From the NCBI GenBank assembly GCA_000621765.1, contig KK211345.1, positions 1-64,000 on the forward strand: 64,000 bases of DNA, given 5' to 3'. The stretch's first letter is position 1. Every line of letters starts with the position of its first letter. The DNA is from Ruminococcaceae bacterium AB4001 (GTDB lineage: Bacteria; Bacillota; Clostridia; Saccharofermentanales; Saccharofermentanaceae). The position numbers and the translations under genes are program-made. The notes beneath the pieces are model-generated. The model was given only the letters and a program-made list of their open reading frames with translations, was not told where the DNA came from and did not search any database. Shown piece after piece: positions 25,593 through 37,338 of the stretch.

Positions 25593-27758
25593 ATGGGCAA
25601 AAAACTGGTTATCGTTGAGTCTCCTGCCAAGTCTAAGACTATTGGCAGGTATCTTGGTAGTGATTATGTCATTACTGCTTCTTTAGGTCATATTAGGGAT
25701 CTTCCCTCAAGTAATCTTGGCGTTGATATCAAGAATAATTACAAACCCTTATATATAACGATGAAGGGAAAGGAGAAAGTCGTAAGAGATCTTAAGCTCA
25801 TGGCTCAGGATGCTGACGAGATACTTCTCGCAACCGACCCTGACCGCGAGGGTGAAGCTATTGCATGGCATCTTGCCAAGGTCCTTAAGATCGATCCTGA
25901 TTCAAAGTGCAGGATCACTTTTAACGAGATCACAAAGACAGCAGTTCAGGAGGCTATCAAGAATCCGAGAACTATCAATATGAACCTTGCCAATGCGCAG
26001 CAGGCAAGAAGGATCCTGGACAGACTTGTAGGTTATGAATTGAGCCCTCTTCTCTGGAAGAAGATCCGCAAGGGACTTTCAGCAGGAAGAGTTCAGTCAG
26101 TAGCTACAAAGATCGTTATGGACAGGGATGCCGAGATCGATGCTTTCAATCCCGAAGAGTACTGGCTGATCAAGGCTGTCGTTACTCCCGGAAAGAATTC
26201 CGATAAGTTCGTATTGGGTTATTACGGAATAGATGACGGTACCGGCAAGGTCAAGAAGGACGACCTTAAGTGCTTTGAAGACGCACAGGTAGTTCTTGAT
26301 GCAGTAGGCACAGGACCTTTAGTCGTTGATTCGATCAAGAAGGGTACTAAGGAGCGTAATCCTTATCCGCCGTTTACTACATCCACTTTGCAGCAGGAAG
26401 CATCTAAGAGACTGGGCTTCTCTTCTAAGAAGACGATGTCTATTGCACAGCAGCTCTATGAAGGTGTAGAAGTTGCAGGCGCAGGCCAGACAGCTCTTGT
26501 ATCCTATATCAGAACAGACTCAGTACGTATTTCCGAAGAGGCTGTTGCAGCTGCCAAGAAGATCATCAAGGAAAGATTCGGCAGCGAATACTGCACATCT
26601 TCAAAGAGACAGTACAAGAACAAGAATTCAGCACAGGATGCTCACGAAGCGATCAGACCTACGCATTTCGATCTCGATCCCAGAGCCATAAAGTCATCTC
26701 TGACGAACGACCAGTATAAGCTCTACCAGCTTATCTGGGACAGATTCCTTGCTACACAGATGGCTTCATGCAAGCTCGATACAGTTACCTGCCAGGCTTC
26801 ATGCAACGGAAGAGTATTCCGTGCAACCGGTGAGACCGTTACATTTAAGGGTTTCCTCGTTCTTTACGATGATGTAGCTGAGGATCAGACTAAGACTGAT
26901 GATCAGGAAGGAAAGGCATCCATTCCTCCGCTTGAAGACGGTATGAAGCTTGAACTCTTAGACATCAAGTCACTCCAGAAGTTCACAACTCCTCCGCCGC
27001 ATTATACAGAAGCTACGCTTATCAAGGCGCTTGAAGAGTATGGTATCGGCAGACCTTCCACATATGCGCCAACAATTTCTACGATCCTTGACCGTAAATA
27101 TATCGAGAAGGACGGAAGACTTCTTTTGATTACTGATCTCGGCAAGATCGTTACCAACATGCTTTCAGAGAATTTCAGCGAGATCGTTGACCTCTCATTT
27201 ACAGCTGAGATGGAGACCAAGCTCGACGAAGTTGAAGAAGGCAAGGAAGAATGGGAGCATGTTCTTGACGGTTTCTATCCTGAGTTCAACACTCAGATAA
27301 AGGCTGCCCAGGAATCGATAGACAAGATCACATTCGAGCCCGAGAAGACCGGTGAAGTCTGCCCCCAGTGCGGAGGAGAGCTCCTCTATAAGGAAGGAAG
27401 ATACGGCAAGTTCATCGCCTGCTCTAATTTCCCTGAGTGTAATTTCACCCAGAATATCGTTGTCTATGCTAAGGGTACATGCCCTAAGTGCGGTTCGGGT
27501 CTTCTTGTCCACAAGTCCAAGAAATACAGGAACAAGACCTTCTATACATGTGATAAGAAGGGCAGTGACTCTAATTGTGATTTCATTTCTTGGGATCTTC
27601 CTATCGACGGCAAGTTCTGCCCTGAGTGCGGAAGCTACATGATCCTCAAGCATTTCGGTAAGAAGGCTTATCCGAGATGTTCCAACAAGGATTGTCCCAC
27701 AAACGCAAGAAAGACAAGAAAATCATCAGACGGCAAAAAGAAAAAAGATGAGGAATAA
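25593..27758 (+). CDS. topA: DNA topoisomerase I
   Basis: TopA relaxes negative supercoils through a covalent tyrosine link. The 721-aa type IA enzyme has the Toprim domain (VESPAKSKTIGRYLG; DPDREGEAIAWH), the active tyrosine near residue 305 in SYIRTDS, and three C-terminal four-cysteine zinc ribbons starting at CPQCGG, CPKCGS and CPECGS (about 590-705). The basic tail ends KKKKDEE. ATAGGAG precedes the ATG. The 3' end overlaps trmFO by 11 bp. Confidence 0.97.
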   Translation: MGKKLVIVESPAKSKTIGRYLGSDYVITASLGHIRDLPSSNLGVDIKNNYKPLYITMKGKEKVVRDLKLMAQDADEILLATDPDREGEAIAWHLAKVLKIDPDSKCRITFNEITKTAVQEAIKNPRTINMNLANAQQARRILDRLVGYELSPLLWKKIRKGLSAGRVQSVATKIVMDRDAEIDAFNPEEYWLIKAVVTPGKNSDKFVLGYYGIDDGTGKVKKDDLKCFEDAQVVLDAVGTGPLVVDSIKKGTKERNPYPPFTTSTLQQEASKRLGFSSKKTMSIAQQLYEGVEVAGAGQTALVSYIRTDSVRISEEAVAAAKKIIKERFGSEYCTSSKRQYKNKNSAQDAHEAIRPTHFDLDPRAIKSSLTNDQYKLYQLIWDRFLATQMASCKLDTVTCQASCNGRVFRATGETVTFKGFLVLYDDVAEDQTKTDDQEGKASIPPLEDGMKLELLDIKSLQKFTTPPPHYTEATLIKALEEYGIGRPSTYAPTISTILDRKYIEKDGRLLLITDLGKIVTNMLSENFSEIVDLSFTAEMETKLDEVEEGKEEWEHVLDGFYPEFNTQIKAAQESIDKITFEPEKTGEVCPQCGGELLYKEGRYGKFIACSNFPECNFTQNIVVYAKGTCPKCGSGLLVHKSKKYRNKTFYTCDKKGSDSNCDFISWDLPIDGKFCPECGSYMILKHFGKKAYPRCSNKDCPTNARKTRKSSDGKKKKDEE

Positions 27759-29100
27759 TACAGTAACCATAATCGGTGCAGGACTGGCAGGCTCCGAAGC
27801 CGCCTATATCTGCGCCAGGGCAGGTGTACCGGTTAAGCTTTACGAGATGAAGCCCGTAAAGTACAGCCCAGCCCATCATTCTGAGAAATTCGCGGAACTG
27901 GTCTGCAGCAATTCTTTGAGAGCGGCTGCAAGAGAGAATGCCATCGGTCTTCTTAAAGAAGAGCTTAGGCATTTGGGTTCGCTGATAATGGAGTCTGCAG
28001 ATAAGAGCAGCATTCCTGCAGGCGGAGCACTGGCCGTTGACCGTGAAGAATTCTCCGGATATATAACCGAAAAGATCAGGAATAATCCTTTGATCGAAGT
28101 TATCCCGGGTGAAGTTACAAAGATACCCGAAGAAGGCATCGTCATTGTTGCTACCGGACCGCTTACTGAGGGTGAACTTTACGAAGATATCCTCAAGGTT
28201 ACTGGTGATACGTCAGGCCTTCATTTCTTTGACAGCGCCGCACCTATCGTTACGGGTGATTCAATCGATATGACCAAGGCTTTCAGGGCTTCAAGATACG
28301 GTAAGGGCGGAGACGATTACATCAATTGTCCCATGACAAAAGAAGAATATCTTGCTTTCAGGGAAGCTCTCGTAAACGCCGAGCGCGCCGAGGTCAAGAA
28401 CTTTGACAGAGAGATCGTTTTCGAAGGCTGCATGCCTATTGAAGTCATGGCACAGAGAGGCGTCGACACGATGAGATTCGGACCTTTGAAGGGCGTAGGT
28501 CTCATTGATCCGAAGACGGGCAGGGAACCGTACGCTAATCTTCAGTTAAGACAGGATGACCGCGCCAAGACCATGTATAACCTTGTAGGTTTCCAGACAA
28601 GGCTTAAGTGGCCTGAGCAGAAGCGCGTTTTCGGTATGATCCCGGGACTTGAGAATGCTGAATATACAAGATACGGCGTAATGCACCGCAATACATTCCT
28701 CAATTCTCCTCTGTATCTTTCTTCGCATTACAGCTTAAGAGCTAAGCCTGACATTTTCTTTGCAGGCCAGATCACAGGTGTTGAAGGTTATATCGAATCT
28801 ACGGCTTCCGGTTTTATGGCAGGGTTCTATGCTGCCCAGAGAGCGCTCGGTATTGAGCCAACTTATGAACCGGACCCTTGTACTGTTATCGGTTCGATGG
28901 CACTTTACGTTTCTGATCCCAACATCAAGAAGTTCCAGCCGATGAATGCGAATTTCGGTATCGTAAGTCCTATCGAAGGCAGATTTAAGGGTAAGACCGG
29001 CAAGAAGGATAAGAACAATGCTATCGCCGACAGGGCACTCGATCATCTTCAGGCATTTGAAGAGAGCGTCCGTGTACTGACTTCTGACCATAATGACTGA
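27748..29100 (+). CDS. trmFO: tRNA m5U54 methyltransferase TrmFO
   Basis: TrmFO uses methylene-tetrahydrofolate and FAD to make 5-methyluridine at position 54 of tRNA. The 450-aa protein has the FAD loop IGAGLAGSEAA (9-19), the conserved C53 (LVCSNSLRA) and C228 (FEGCMPIE), equivalent to the catalytic cysteines of the B. subtilis enzyme, and GQITGVEGYIES near the C-terminus. The start lies within the end of topA, a topA-trmFO pairing usual in Bacillota. It overlaps the next gene by 8 bp. Confidence 0.96.
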   Translation: MRNNTVTIIGAGLAGSEAAYICARAGVPVKLYEMKPVKYSPAHHSEKFAELVCSNSLRAAARENAIGLLKEELRHLGSLIMESADKSSIPAGGALAVDREEFSGYITEKIRNNPLIEVIPGEVTKIPEEGIVIVATGPLTEGELYEDILKVTGDTSGLHFFDSAAPIVTGDSIDMTKAFRASRYGKGGDDYINCPMTKEEYLAFREALVNAERAEVKNFDREIVFEGCMPIEVMAQRGVDTMRFGPLKGVGLIDPKTGREPYANLQLRQDDRAKTMYNLVGFQTRLKWPEQKRVFGMIPGLENAEYTRYGVMHRNTFLNSPLYLSSHYSLRAKPDIFFAGQITGVEGYIESTASGFMAGFYAAQRALGIEPTYEPDPCTVIGSMALYVSDPNIKKFQPMNANFGIVSPIEGRFKGKTGKKDKNNAIADRALDHLQAFEESVRVLTSDHND

Positions 29101-30073
29101 TATGGACAGTGGAAAACCTGATAACGGCATCAAAGACAGACCCAAAGGACCTGTAGCACGGTTCTTTATTTCTATTGGCGCGAATATCGTAAGGCTGATG
29201 GGGACCAATGTGCTGTTCCTAATCTTCAATATTCCTGCAATGGTTGTCGCATATTTTTATTCGATCTTCGTTATCCCGACTTTGTGGTCATCTTACGACA
29301 TACACACGCTTCTGAACATTGCACAGACCGATCCGATGCAGGACTTCACTTATGTAATGTTCCTTTTGTTCCTGGTTGTGTTCGTGTTATTGCTTGTTAC
29401 AAGTCTTCTTGTATGTGTCGGTCCTTTTCAGGCAGGATTTGCACAGGTCTATAAGGATATCAGGAGCGGCTCTATCGTATCTGTTTTCGGGAGCTTTAAG
29501 AAGGGCGTTAAGGAGAACTGGAAAAAGGGTCTGATCGTAATGATCAACGGATTGCTGGTTACGGCTGTTTTCCTGCTTTCGGTAAATTTTTACTTAAGAA
29601 TGGAAATGACAGTTGGAACGATCATCGGCGGACTGTTCATGTTCCTTACGGTTCTGTTCGTCATAGTACAGAACTATGTGTACACGCTTATGGCATATAC
29701 GGATCTTCGCGTCGGACAGATGTATAAGAATGCGTTCCTCCTGATCCTGTTAAGTCCCGTGAAGACCTTCGGACTGATAATTGCCGGGTTTGCGGTCTAT
29801 CTGATTATTCCGTTTGTATTGTTGGCTCTTTATTCTTATCTGACTATTGGCATTTTCGCTTTCCTGTATTCGTTCCTGGCAATCGCGCTGATCCAGTATC
29901 TTATCTCGTGCGCATCTGCCGGACTCATCGAAAAGTATGTGGCAGATGATGGTTCCGTCCACAGTTTTGATAACTTTTTTGAGATCTATCCTGAAGACGA
30001 TAACCAGGATGATGTAGAATTAGATGATGAAGATAGCGAAGACGATGAAGATAGCGGTAAGTCCGGTCAGTAG
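29093..30073 (+). CDS. YesL-like (DUF624-type) membrane protein
   Basis: This 326-aa protein has about six hydrophobic helices between residues 35 and 285. The segment GPFQAGFAQVYKDIRSG followed by KKGVKENWKKGL resembles the cytoplasmic loop of YesL/DUF624 proteins. The C-terminal 35 residues are strongly acidic (runs of D and E) and probably cytosolic and disordered. It overlaps trmFO by 8 bp and lies 7 bp before a membrane-anchored PP2C phosphatase. The family has no defined biochemical role; a link to the phosphatase is inferred from linkage. Confidence 0.7.
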   Translation: MTDMDSGKPDNGIKDRPKGPVARFFISIGANIVRLMGTNVLFLIFNIPAMVVAYFYSIFVIPTLWSSYDIHTLLNIAQTDPMQDFTYVMFLLFLVVFVLLLVTSLLVCVGPFQAGFAQVYKDIRSGSIVSVFGSFKKGVKENWKKGLIVMINGLLVTAVFLLSVNFYLRMEMTVGTIIGGLFMFLTVLFVIVQNYVYTLMAYTDLRVGQMYKNAFLLILLSPVKTFGLIIAGFAVYLIIPFVLLALYSYLTIGIFAFLYSFLAIALIQYLISCASAGLIEKYVADDGSVHSFDNFFEIYPEDDNQDDVELDDEDSEDDEDSGKSGQ

Positions 30074-30080
30074 GTAAGCG

Positions 30081-30977
30081 ATGTATGACTTTAGTCTTTT
30101 ATCCGGAGAAACCAGAAGAACACTGATCATTGCATTGGTGTTGTTTTTGTTTGCTTTCATATCGTTTTGCGTCGTCGCCATATACACATTGGTAAAGACT
30201 AACGTAACCAGCAAGAAGCATAAGGGAAAGCTTAAGCTCGTTTGTGATGTTGCTTATTTCCATGAGCGCGGAAAACGTGACAATCAGGAAGACTCTCTTT
30301 ATATCTCTCCGATGGACAAGCTTTATGAATCTGGTCTTGTCGCTGCATGTTCTGACGGAATGGGCGGTCTTCTTAACGGTGAGGTCGTATCCAAATTCGT
30401 AACCGATTCTCTTTCAGAGAATTTCCCTTATAAATTCGATGCGCAGAAAGAAAACAGCAAGATCATAACGGGAATCTCTGACAAGATTTACGAGCAGTAT
30501 CATTTGAGCGCCGGTGCGACTCTTGTCATGGTCCATATCTTTGATGACTACATGAACTTCTACAGCCTTGGCGACAGTAACATCATCCTTATCCGTAACA
30601 ACAAGGCAACTCTTCTTAACCATAAGCAGAACTATGTAACGCTCATGATAAGGAAACTCGCTGACGGGGGCCTTGATACATCTGACGCATATAAGGACAA
30701 CAGGGCAAAAGGTCTTATCGATTTTGTCGGAAACCTCAACTGCAATGTGCTCAAGACTAATCATCCGATAAGACTTATCGAAAATGATATCATTATCGTA
30801 TGTTCTGACGGCGTTACCGATTCTATGCCGTTAAACCGCATCGTAAGTCATATCCATTTCGACCAGAATGCAACAGGTATTGCAAGAACGATCAAGTACG
30901 GAGTCAGGGCAAGAAAGAACCCCAGACAGGATAATTATTCCGCTGTGGTCATTAAGATGCGGAGGAGCATTTTTTGA
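30081..30977 (+). CDS. Membrane-anchored PP2C-type protein phosphatase
   Basis: The 298-aa protein has one N-terminal membrane helix (about 13-37) and a cytosolic PP2C domain that would remove phosphate from Ser/Thr residues. The metal-site motifs are RDNQEDS (66-72), SDGMGG (91-96), CSDGVTDS (241-248, with D243) and RQDNYSAV (282-289, with D284). The usual Bacillota PP2C gene sits beside a PASTA kinase gene and has no membrane helix; neither applies here. A degenerate relative follows immediately, so the pair may act together. Confidence 0.88.
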   Translation: MYDFSLLSGETRRTLIIALVLFLFAFISFCVVAIYTLVKTNVTSKKHKGKLKLVCDVAYFHERGKRDNQEDSLYISPMDKLYESGLVAACSDGMGGLLNGEVVSKFVTDSLSENFPYKFDAQKENSKIITGISDKIYEQYHLSAGATLVMVHIFDDYMNFYSLGDSNIILIRNNKATLLNHKQNYVTLMIRKLADGGLDTSDAYKDNRAKGLIDFVGNLNCNVLKTNHPIRLIENDIIIVCSDGVTDSMPLNRIVSHIHFDQNATGIARTIKYGVRARKNPRQDNYSAVVIKMRRSIF

Positions 30978-31516
30978 TAGAGTATTATACATTCAAGCAC
31001 AGAGGAGATGAAATGGAGTATAAGGACGAAGTTTTCTTGCGTCTTACTCCGACACTGACTGTCGCGATTTTCGACGGAAGCAGGCTTGAATCCGCTCCTA
31101 AGAGCCAGTCTCTTTTGTTTTCGGAGATATTGAGCAGTGAAGAAGGCAGCAAAAAGCTGGACGAGCTTTGCGAGGTCTTCGACGACTGCCTCGATCATGA
31201 TGCCGAATATCTCATCCTTCGCGTTGCAGGGAATGGAATAGAGTGTGTAAGACACGGAGATGTATGCGCAAAGATCGTTAGCGGCGGTCAGATACACATC
31301 CTTCCTAACGGTTTCTTCGGATTATCCAGAGATGACAGGATATTGTGTGCCACGGCAAACTTTTATAAGCCTCTGACCGATGAGGGGATACTTGCTGATG
31401 CGCTTGTTGCCAATTCGTGCGGTGACTGGATGAATATGCTTGTAAGAAGGATCTCCGACCAGACCCAGCTCAAATGCGGGAATCTTTCGGCTGTCACATT
31501 AAAGCTTGATATGTGA
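30974..31516 (+). CDS. Degenerate PP2C-like protein
   Basis: This 180-aa protein has no obvious family, but it can be aligned by eye to the upstream PP2C domain: FKHRGDEMEYKDEVF to the FHERGKRDNQEDSLY region, AIFDGS to ACSDGM, DDRILCATANFY to NDIIIVCSDGVT, and CGNLSAVTLKL to RQDNYSAVVIK. Most metal-binding aspartates are lost, and a large part of the middle is missing, so it would be a pseudo-phosphatase. TTG 30974 has GGAGGA 7 bp upstream and overlaps the PP2C stop; its first residues belong to the alignable region, which favours it over ATG 31013 (also with AGGAG). Its 3' end overlaps the GH3 gene by 18 bp. Confidence 0.65.
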   Translation: MIEYYTFKHRGDEMEYKDEVFLRLTPTLTVAIFDGSRLESAPKSQSLLFSEILSSEEGSKKLDELCEVFDDCLDHDAEYLILRVAGNGIECVRHGDVCAKIVSGGQIHILPNGFFGLSRDDRILCATANFYKPLTDEGILADALVANSCGDWMNMLVRRISDQTQLKCGNLSAVTLKLDM

Positions 31517-33940
31517 TCTTTTGTAAGTATGGCTGTCCAGCGCGAGTTTAATTATTCGTCTTGCGCTTCTTTCAATATCATCATGTGATATTAAGCCTTT
31601 CTTCAACGCCTTCATTATCTTTGAAGGAATGAATGGAAGACCAGGCATTATCAGATCCGTGCCGGCTTTGCAGCACAGCTCGTCAAGACTCTCATGGTGG
31701 CCCGTTGCGAACCAGTCTGTCATGACGATACCGTCAAAACCCCATTCATTGCGCAGGATATTGGTCTGAAGATTATAATCCAATGCAGTGTAGACGCCGT
31801 TTATTTTGTTGTAACTGCACATTATGCTCTTAGGGTTTGATCTTCCGATCGCGAGCTTAAATGCTTTAAGGTATATTTCACGTAAAGTTCTTTCATCGAC
31901 ATTAGAAGATGAAACATTGCGCTTGGTCTCGAGATTGTTGGCAGCGAAATGCTTCAGGGTGACATAGCATCCTTCGTGAGCCTGTACACCTTCAGTAACC
32001 GCGGCTGCCATATTGCCTGTGAGAACAGGATCTTCTGAATAGTATTCGAAGTTCCTGCCGCAGAGCGGATTTCTGTGGATGTTCATAGCGGGAGCGAGCC
32101 AGAATACGACACCGAATTCTTCCATCTCAACACCGACCGCATCACCCATAATTCTTGCGAGTTCAGTGTTCCAGGTCTGGGCGACAGAAGTCTCGCTTGG
32201 CCAAGAAGTGCAGAACTGGTAGTAGAGCTTTTTACCCGATTCAGCATCGGCTGTACTTAACTTCGAAACCTTGTGGTGAGTTCTTATCGATTCCGGAAGT
32301 GTCGGTATGGCAAAGAGATTATGAAGAGGCTTCTTCGAGATGCTCGTAAGGTTTAGACCCTGCGGTCCGTCAGCCATAGGCATACCGTCGACGCCTTTAT
32401 GGAAGAGCTTGGACGTTGTATATCCGACTGCTCCGAAAACCCTGTGTCTGTATGGCCCGAAATATGTCCTTCCGACAAGAAGCCTTGCCATGTCTTTATA
32501 GGATAGTTTTGAAATAACCGTGTCTATCTGTTCGTCCTTATCCATGGCGGGGACATCGTATTCAAAGACTTTCGTAGGGATCTTTGATGTGTCGATCTTT
32601 ACTCTCGGAAGGTAGTATATTTCTCTATTCGATTTTCTTTTTATCAACAATTCGTTTTTGCGCTCTGTCTTGAAAAGTGTTTTGGCTTTTTCGGTAATGA
32701 CATCTTTATCAAGTTCTGCGATATAAACAGGGTTATTATTCAGATACAGAACATAGTCGCCTTTTTCCAGGATGAACTCTGCTTTTTCCTCATCGAAAAG
32801 GGCATGGTCACTGATGTCGGATGATAGCGTGACAGTTACTGATTTTCCGGGTTCGATCAATGCGGTTTTGGTAAATGCTGCAAGGCTTCTGTTTTCCCTT
32901 ATGAATCTGTTTTCGGGAAATGAGATGAACAGCATTACGACTTCTTTTCCGGATATCTTACCGGTATTTTTGACTGAAGCGTTTATGCTGACTTCAGTTC
33001 CTGAGACACTGATGCCTGAGAAGGTGATCTCAAATGATGTGTAAGAAAGACCGTATCCAAAAGGATATCTGGGACGGATGTTATTTCTTTCAAACCATCT
33101 GTATCCGACGAAAATGCCTTCGTTATAGTATTCCTGATACTGCTCAGGACTTCTTTCGGAGAATGAAGCAGCGCACGGATAATCACTATAAGAATTACCC
33201 CAGGTGTCTGTCAGTCTTCCTGAAGGATTGACCTTGCCGGTGAGGATGTCGGCAAGTGCGTTTCCTGTTTCCATGCCGCCCTGAACGAGGAGGATTATAG
33301 CCGAGAATCTTATTTCGTCAGTGAACTTTAGATCTATTACTGAACCGGTATTAAGCACCAGTATTGTATCCTTGTGTTTTTCCGTGACGGAGCGCATAAG
33401 AGCAAGTTCATCTTCAGTGACGTAGTAGTCGCCCGGAATGTCTTTTCTGTCAGAGCCTTCGCCAGCCTGTCTTGTAAGGATAAATACTGCTGTATCGGAG
33501 CCGGGCAAATGATCATCGCCCAGAAGCGCTCCTGCAGGCGGATAGAACGGATTGTCCGCAGTATAATCCATGTGTTCGGCGATAGGGACTTTCTTAAGAG
33601 CTTTGGCAGTCTTTTTTCTGTAGATGGAAAGCTCTGTTTCATAGAGTCTGTCGTACTCATCGAGCCAGTCCTTTGAAGTGATCTTTATGCCGGCGCCAGT
33701 GAGACCTTCTTCCGGAGTGATGTTGTATCTCGGATTGTTTTCGCCCGATCCCGTGCCTCCGAAAGCAGCATGACGCGCACCTGCACCGTAAAGATCTACG
33801 CTTAAATCCTTAAGCGGGAGGATGCCGTTATTTTCGAGCAGTACGATGCCTTCGGAACATATCCTTCTTGCGAGTTCGCAATGTTCCTTTTCGCGCTTGG
33901 TCCTGTCGGCACTTTGTGAGGCGTAGATCAGAGGCTTCAT
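31499..33940 (-). CDS. Glycoside hydrolase family 3 with permuted domain order
   Basis: The 813-aa protein is a GH3 beta-glycosidase, probably cytosolic since no signal peptide is seen. The usual order is reversed: the GH3 C-terminal alpha/beta domain comes first (CSEGIVLLENNGILPL near residues 28-43), then a fibronectin-III-like region (about 310-400), then the TIM barrel, with the nucleophile D742 in GIVMTDW near the C-terminus. Reversed GH3 enzymes are known from rumen bacteria such as Ruminococcus albus and Butyrivibrio. ATG 33940 is 1 bp after the tgt stop (TGATATG); a 22-residue longer frame only overlaps tgt. Substrate (beta-glucoside or beta-xyloside) is not resolved. Confidence 0.9.
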   Translation of the reverse strand: MKPLIYASQSADRTKREKEHCELARRICSEGIVLLENNGILPLKDLSVDLYGAGARHAAFGGTGSGENNPRYNITPEEGLTGAGIKITSKDWLDEYDRLYETELSIYRKKTAKALKKVPIAEHMDYTADNPFYPPAGALLGDDHLPGSDTAVFILTRQAGEGSDRKDIPGDYYVTEDELALMRSVTEKHKDTILVLNTGSVIDLKFTDEIRFSAIILLVQGGMETGNALADILTGKVNPSGRLTDTWGNSYSDYPCAASFSERSPEQYQEYYNEGIFVGYRWFERNNIRPRYPFGYGLSYTSFEITFSGISVSGTEVSINASVKNTGKISGKEVVMLFISFPENRFIRENRSLAAFTKTALIEPGKSVTVTLSSDISDHALFDEEKAEFILEKGDYVLYLNNNPVYIAELDKDVITEKAKTLFKTERKNELLIKRKSNREIYYLPRVKIDTSKIPTKVFEYDVPAMDKDEQIDTVISKLSYKDMARLLVGRTYFGPYRHRVFGAVGYTTSKLFHKGVDGMPMADGPQGLNLTSISKKPLHNLFAIPTLPESIRTHHKVSKLSTADAESGKKLYYQFCTSWPSETSVAQTWNTELARIMGDAVGVEMEEFGVVFWLAPAMNIHRNPLCGRNFEYYSEDPVLTGNMAAAVTEGVQAHEGCYVTLKHFAANNLETKRNVSSSNVDERTLREIYLKAFKLAIGRSNPKSIMCSYNKINGVYTALDYNLQTNILRNEWGFDGIVMTDWFATGHHESLDELCCKAGTDLIMPGLPFIPSKIMKALKKGLISHDDIERSARRIIKLALDSHTYKRSHIKL

Positions 33941-33941
33941 A

Positions 33942-36099
<2,158 letters not shown>

Positions 36100-36200
36100 T
36101 TTCCAAACCTTATCAATAATATAACGACAGAAGTTTATCACATTTGGCAAAAAAATGCGGATTCACATAGCGGTATTTGATATCTGAGAATTCTTTAGTT

Positions 36201-36209
36201 TGCTAAAAT
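36201..36209 (+). promoter_or_regulatory. Extended -10 TGCTAAAAT
   Basis: TGC plus TAAAAT lies 31 bp before the epimerase ATG. TTGATA at 36177 is 21 bp upstream of the -10, too far for a normal spacer. Confidence 0.5.
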
Positions 36210-36239
36210 CGAAACATCTCAGATAAAAGGAGAATCGAT

Positions 36240-37256
36240 ATGAAAGCATTATTCATCGGTGGTACAGGAACAATAAGCAGCGCAATCGTAAGAAGGCTCT
36301 CAAAAGATCCCATGTGGGAAGTATGGCTCATAAACCGTGGAAACAGGGCGGATACCGTTCCTGAAAACATCCATCAGATCGTTTGCGACATCAACGATGA
36401 AGAAGCGGTCCTTAAAGCTGTCGGACAGATGAAGTTTGACTGCGTATGCGAATTCATCGGCTTTACCGTTGACCAGGTCGAAAGAGATTTCAGACTCTTT
36501 AACGGCAGGACAAACCAATATATCTATATCAGCTCCGCATCTGCTTACCATAAGCCTTCTGCAAGCTATGTAATAACTGAGGGCACAGCACTCGCAAATC
36601 CTTACTGGGAATATTCCAGGAACAAGATCGCCTGCGAAGAATATCTCATGGACAGATACAGGGAAGACAAGTTCCCGGTTACGATCGTAAGGCCCAGCCA
36701 TACATACGATGAGAGATCTATCCCTTTGGGAGTTCACGGAAAGAACGGTTCATGGCAGGTTATAAAGCGCATGATGGACGGCAGACCAGTCATCATCCAC
36801 GGGGACGGCGAATCATTATGGCACCTGACGTTCAACGAAGATTTCGCAGTCGGATACACAGCCTTAATGGGTAACCGTCACGCAATTGGCGAAGCCTTCC
36901 AGCTTACAGGTGACGAGGTCCTTACATGGAATCAGATCTATCAGACCATCGCAGACGCTTTGGGAGTTGAGCTCAAGGCATACCACGTATCTTCAGAACT
37001 CCTTACGGCATTCGGTCCCGAATACGATTTTGAGGGAAGCCTTACGGGTGATAAAGCCGTTTCTGTTGTTTTCGACAACTCGAAAATCAAGAAGCTTGCT
37101 CCTGACCTTAAGACCAATGTGCCTTTGCATAAGGGCGTCAGGATCTGCCTTGAATACATATTGAACCACAAGGAGTGCATGAAAGAAGACCCTGAGTTCG
37201 ACAAATGGTGTGATAAAGTGATCGAAACGCTCGAGAATGCCAAGAAAAATTTCTGA
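36240..37256 (+). CDS. NAD-dependent epimerase/dehydratase (extended SDR)
   Basis: This 338-aa cytosolic protein has the Rossmann loop FIGGTGTIS (residues 6-14) and the catalytic pair Y125 and K129 (EYSRNK) with the upstream serine in ISSASAY. It resembles NAD-dependent epimerases acting on nucleotide sugars or related RNA-binding chloroplast SDRs; the exact substrate is not visible. AAAGGAG precedes the ATG. It is probably monocistronic, since a separate promoter-like sequence precedes trpB. Confidence 0.85.
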   Translation: MKALFIGGTGTISSAIVRRLSKDPMWEVWLINRGNRADTVPENIHQIVCDINDEEAVLKAVGQMKFDCVCEFIGFTVDQVERDFRLFNGRTNQYIYISSASAYHKPSASYVITEGTALANPYWEYSRNKIACEEYLMDRYREDKFPVTIVRPSHTYDERSIPLGVHGKNGSWQVIKRMMDGRPVIIHGDGESLWHLTFNEDFAVGYTALMGNRHAIGEAFQLTGDEVLTWNQIYQTIADALGVELKAYHVSSELLTAFGPEYDFEGSLTGDKAVSVVFDNSKIKKLAPDLKTNVPLHKGVRICLEYILNHKECMKEDPEFDKWCDKVIETLENAKKNF

Positions 37257-37274
37257 TATTACATTCTCGTGTTT

Positions 37275-37305
37275 TTGTGCAAATCGTAAAGATTTGTTGT
37301 AAAAT
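37275..37305 (+). promoter_or_regulatory. Possible trpB2 promoter
   Basis: TTGTGC (37275-37280) and TAAAAT (37300-37305) are separated by 19 bp, upstream of the trpB start at 37339. The spacing is long, so confidence is low. Confidence 0.35.
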
Positions 37306-37338
37306 AGCTTAGTTTATTTTTCGAAGGGAGACTAATTT

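Noticed and set aside
27195-27653. 152-aa - strand frame within topA
   Set aside because: Antisense to the topA zinc-ribbon region, without any start signal.
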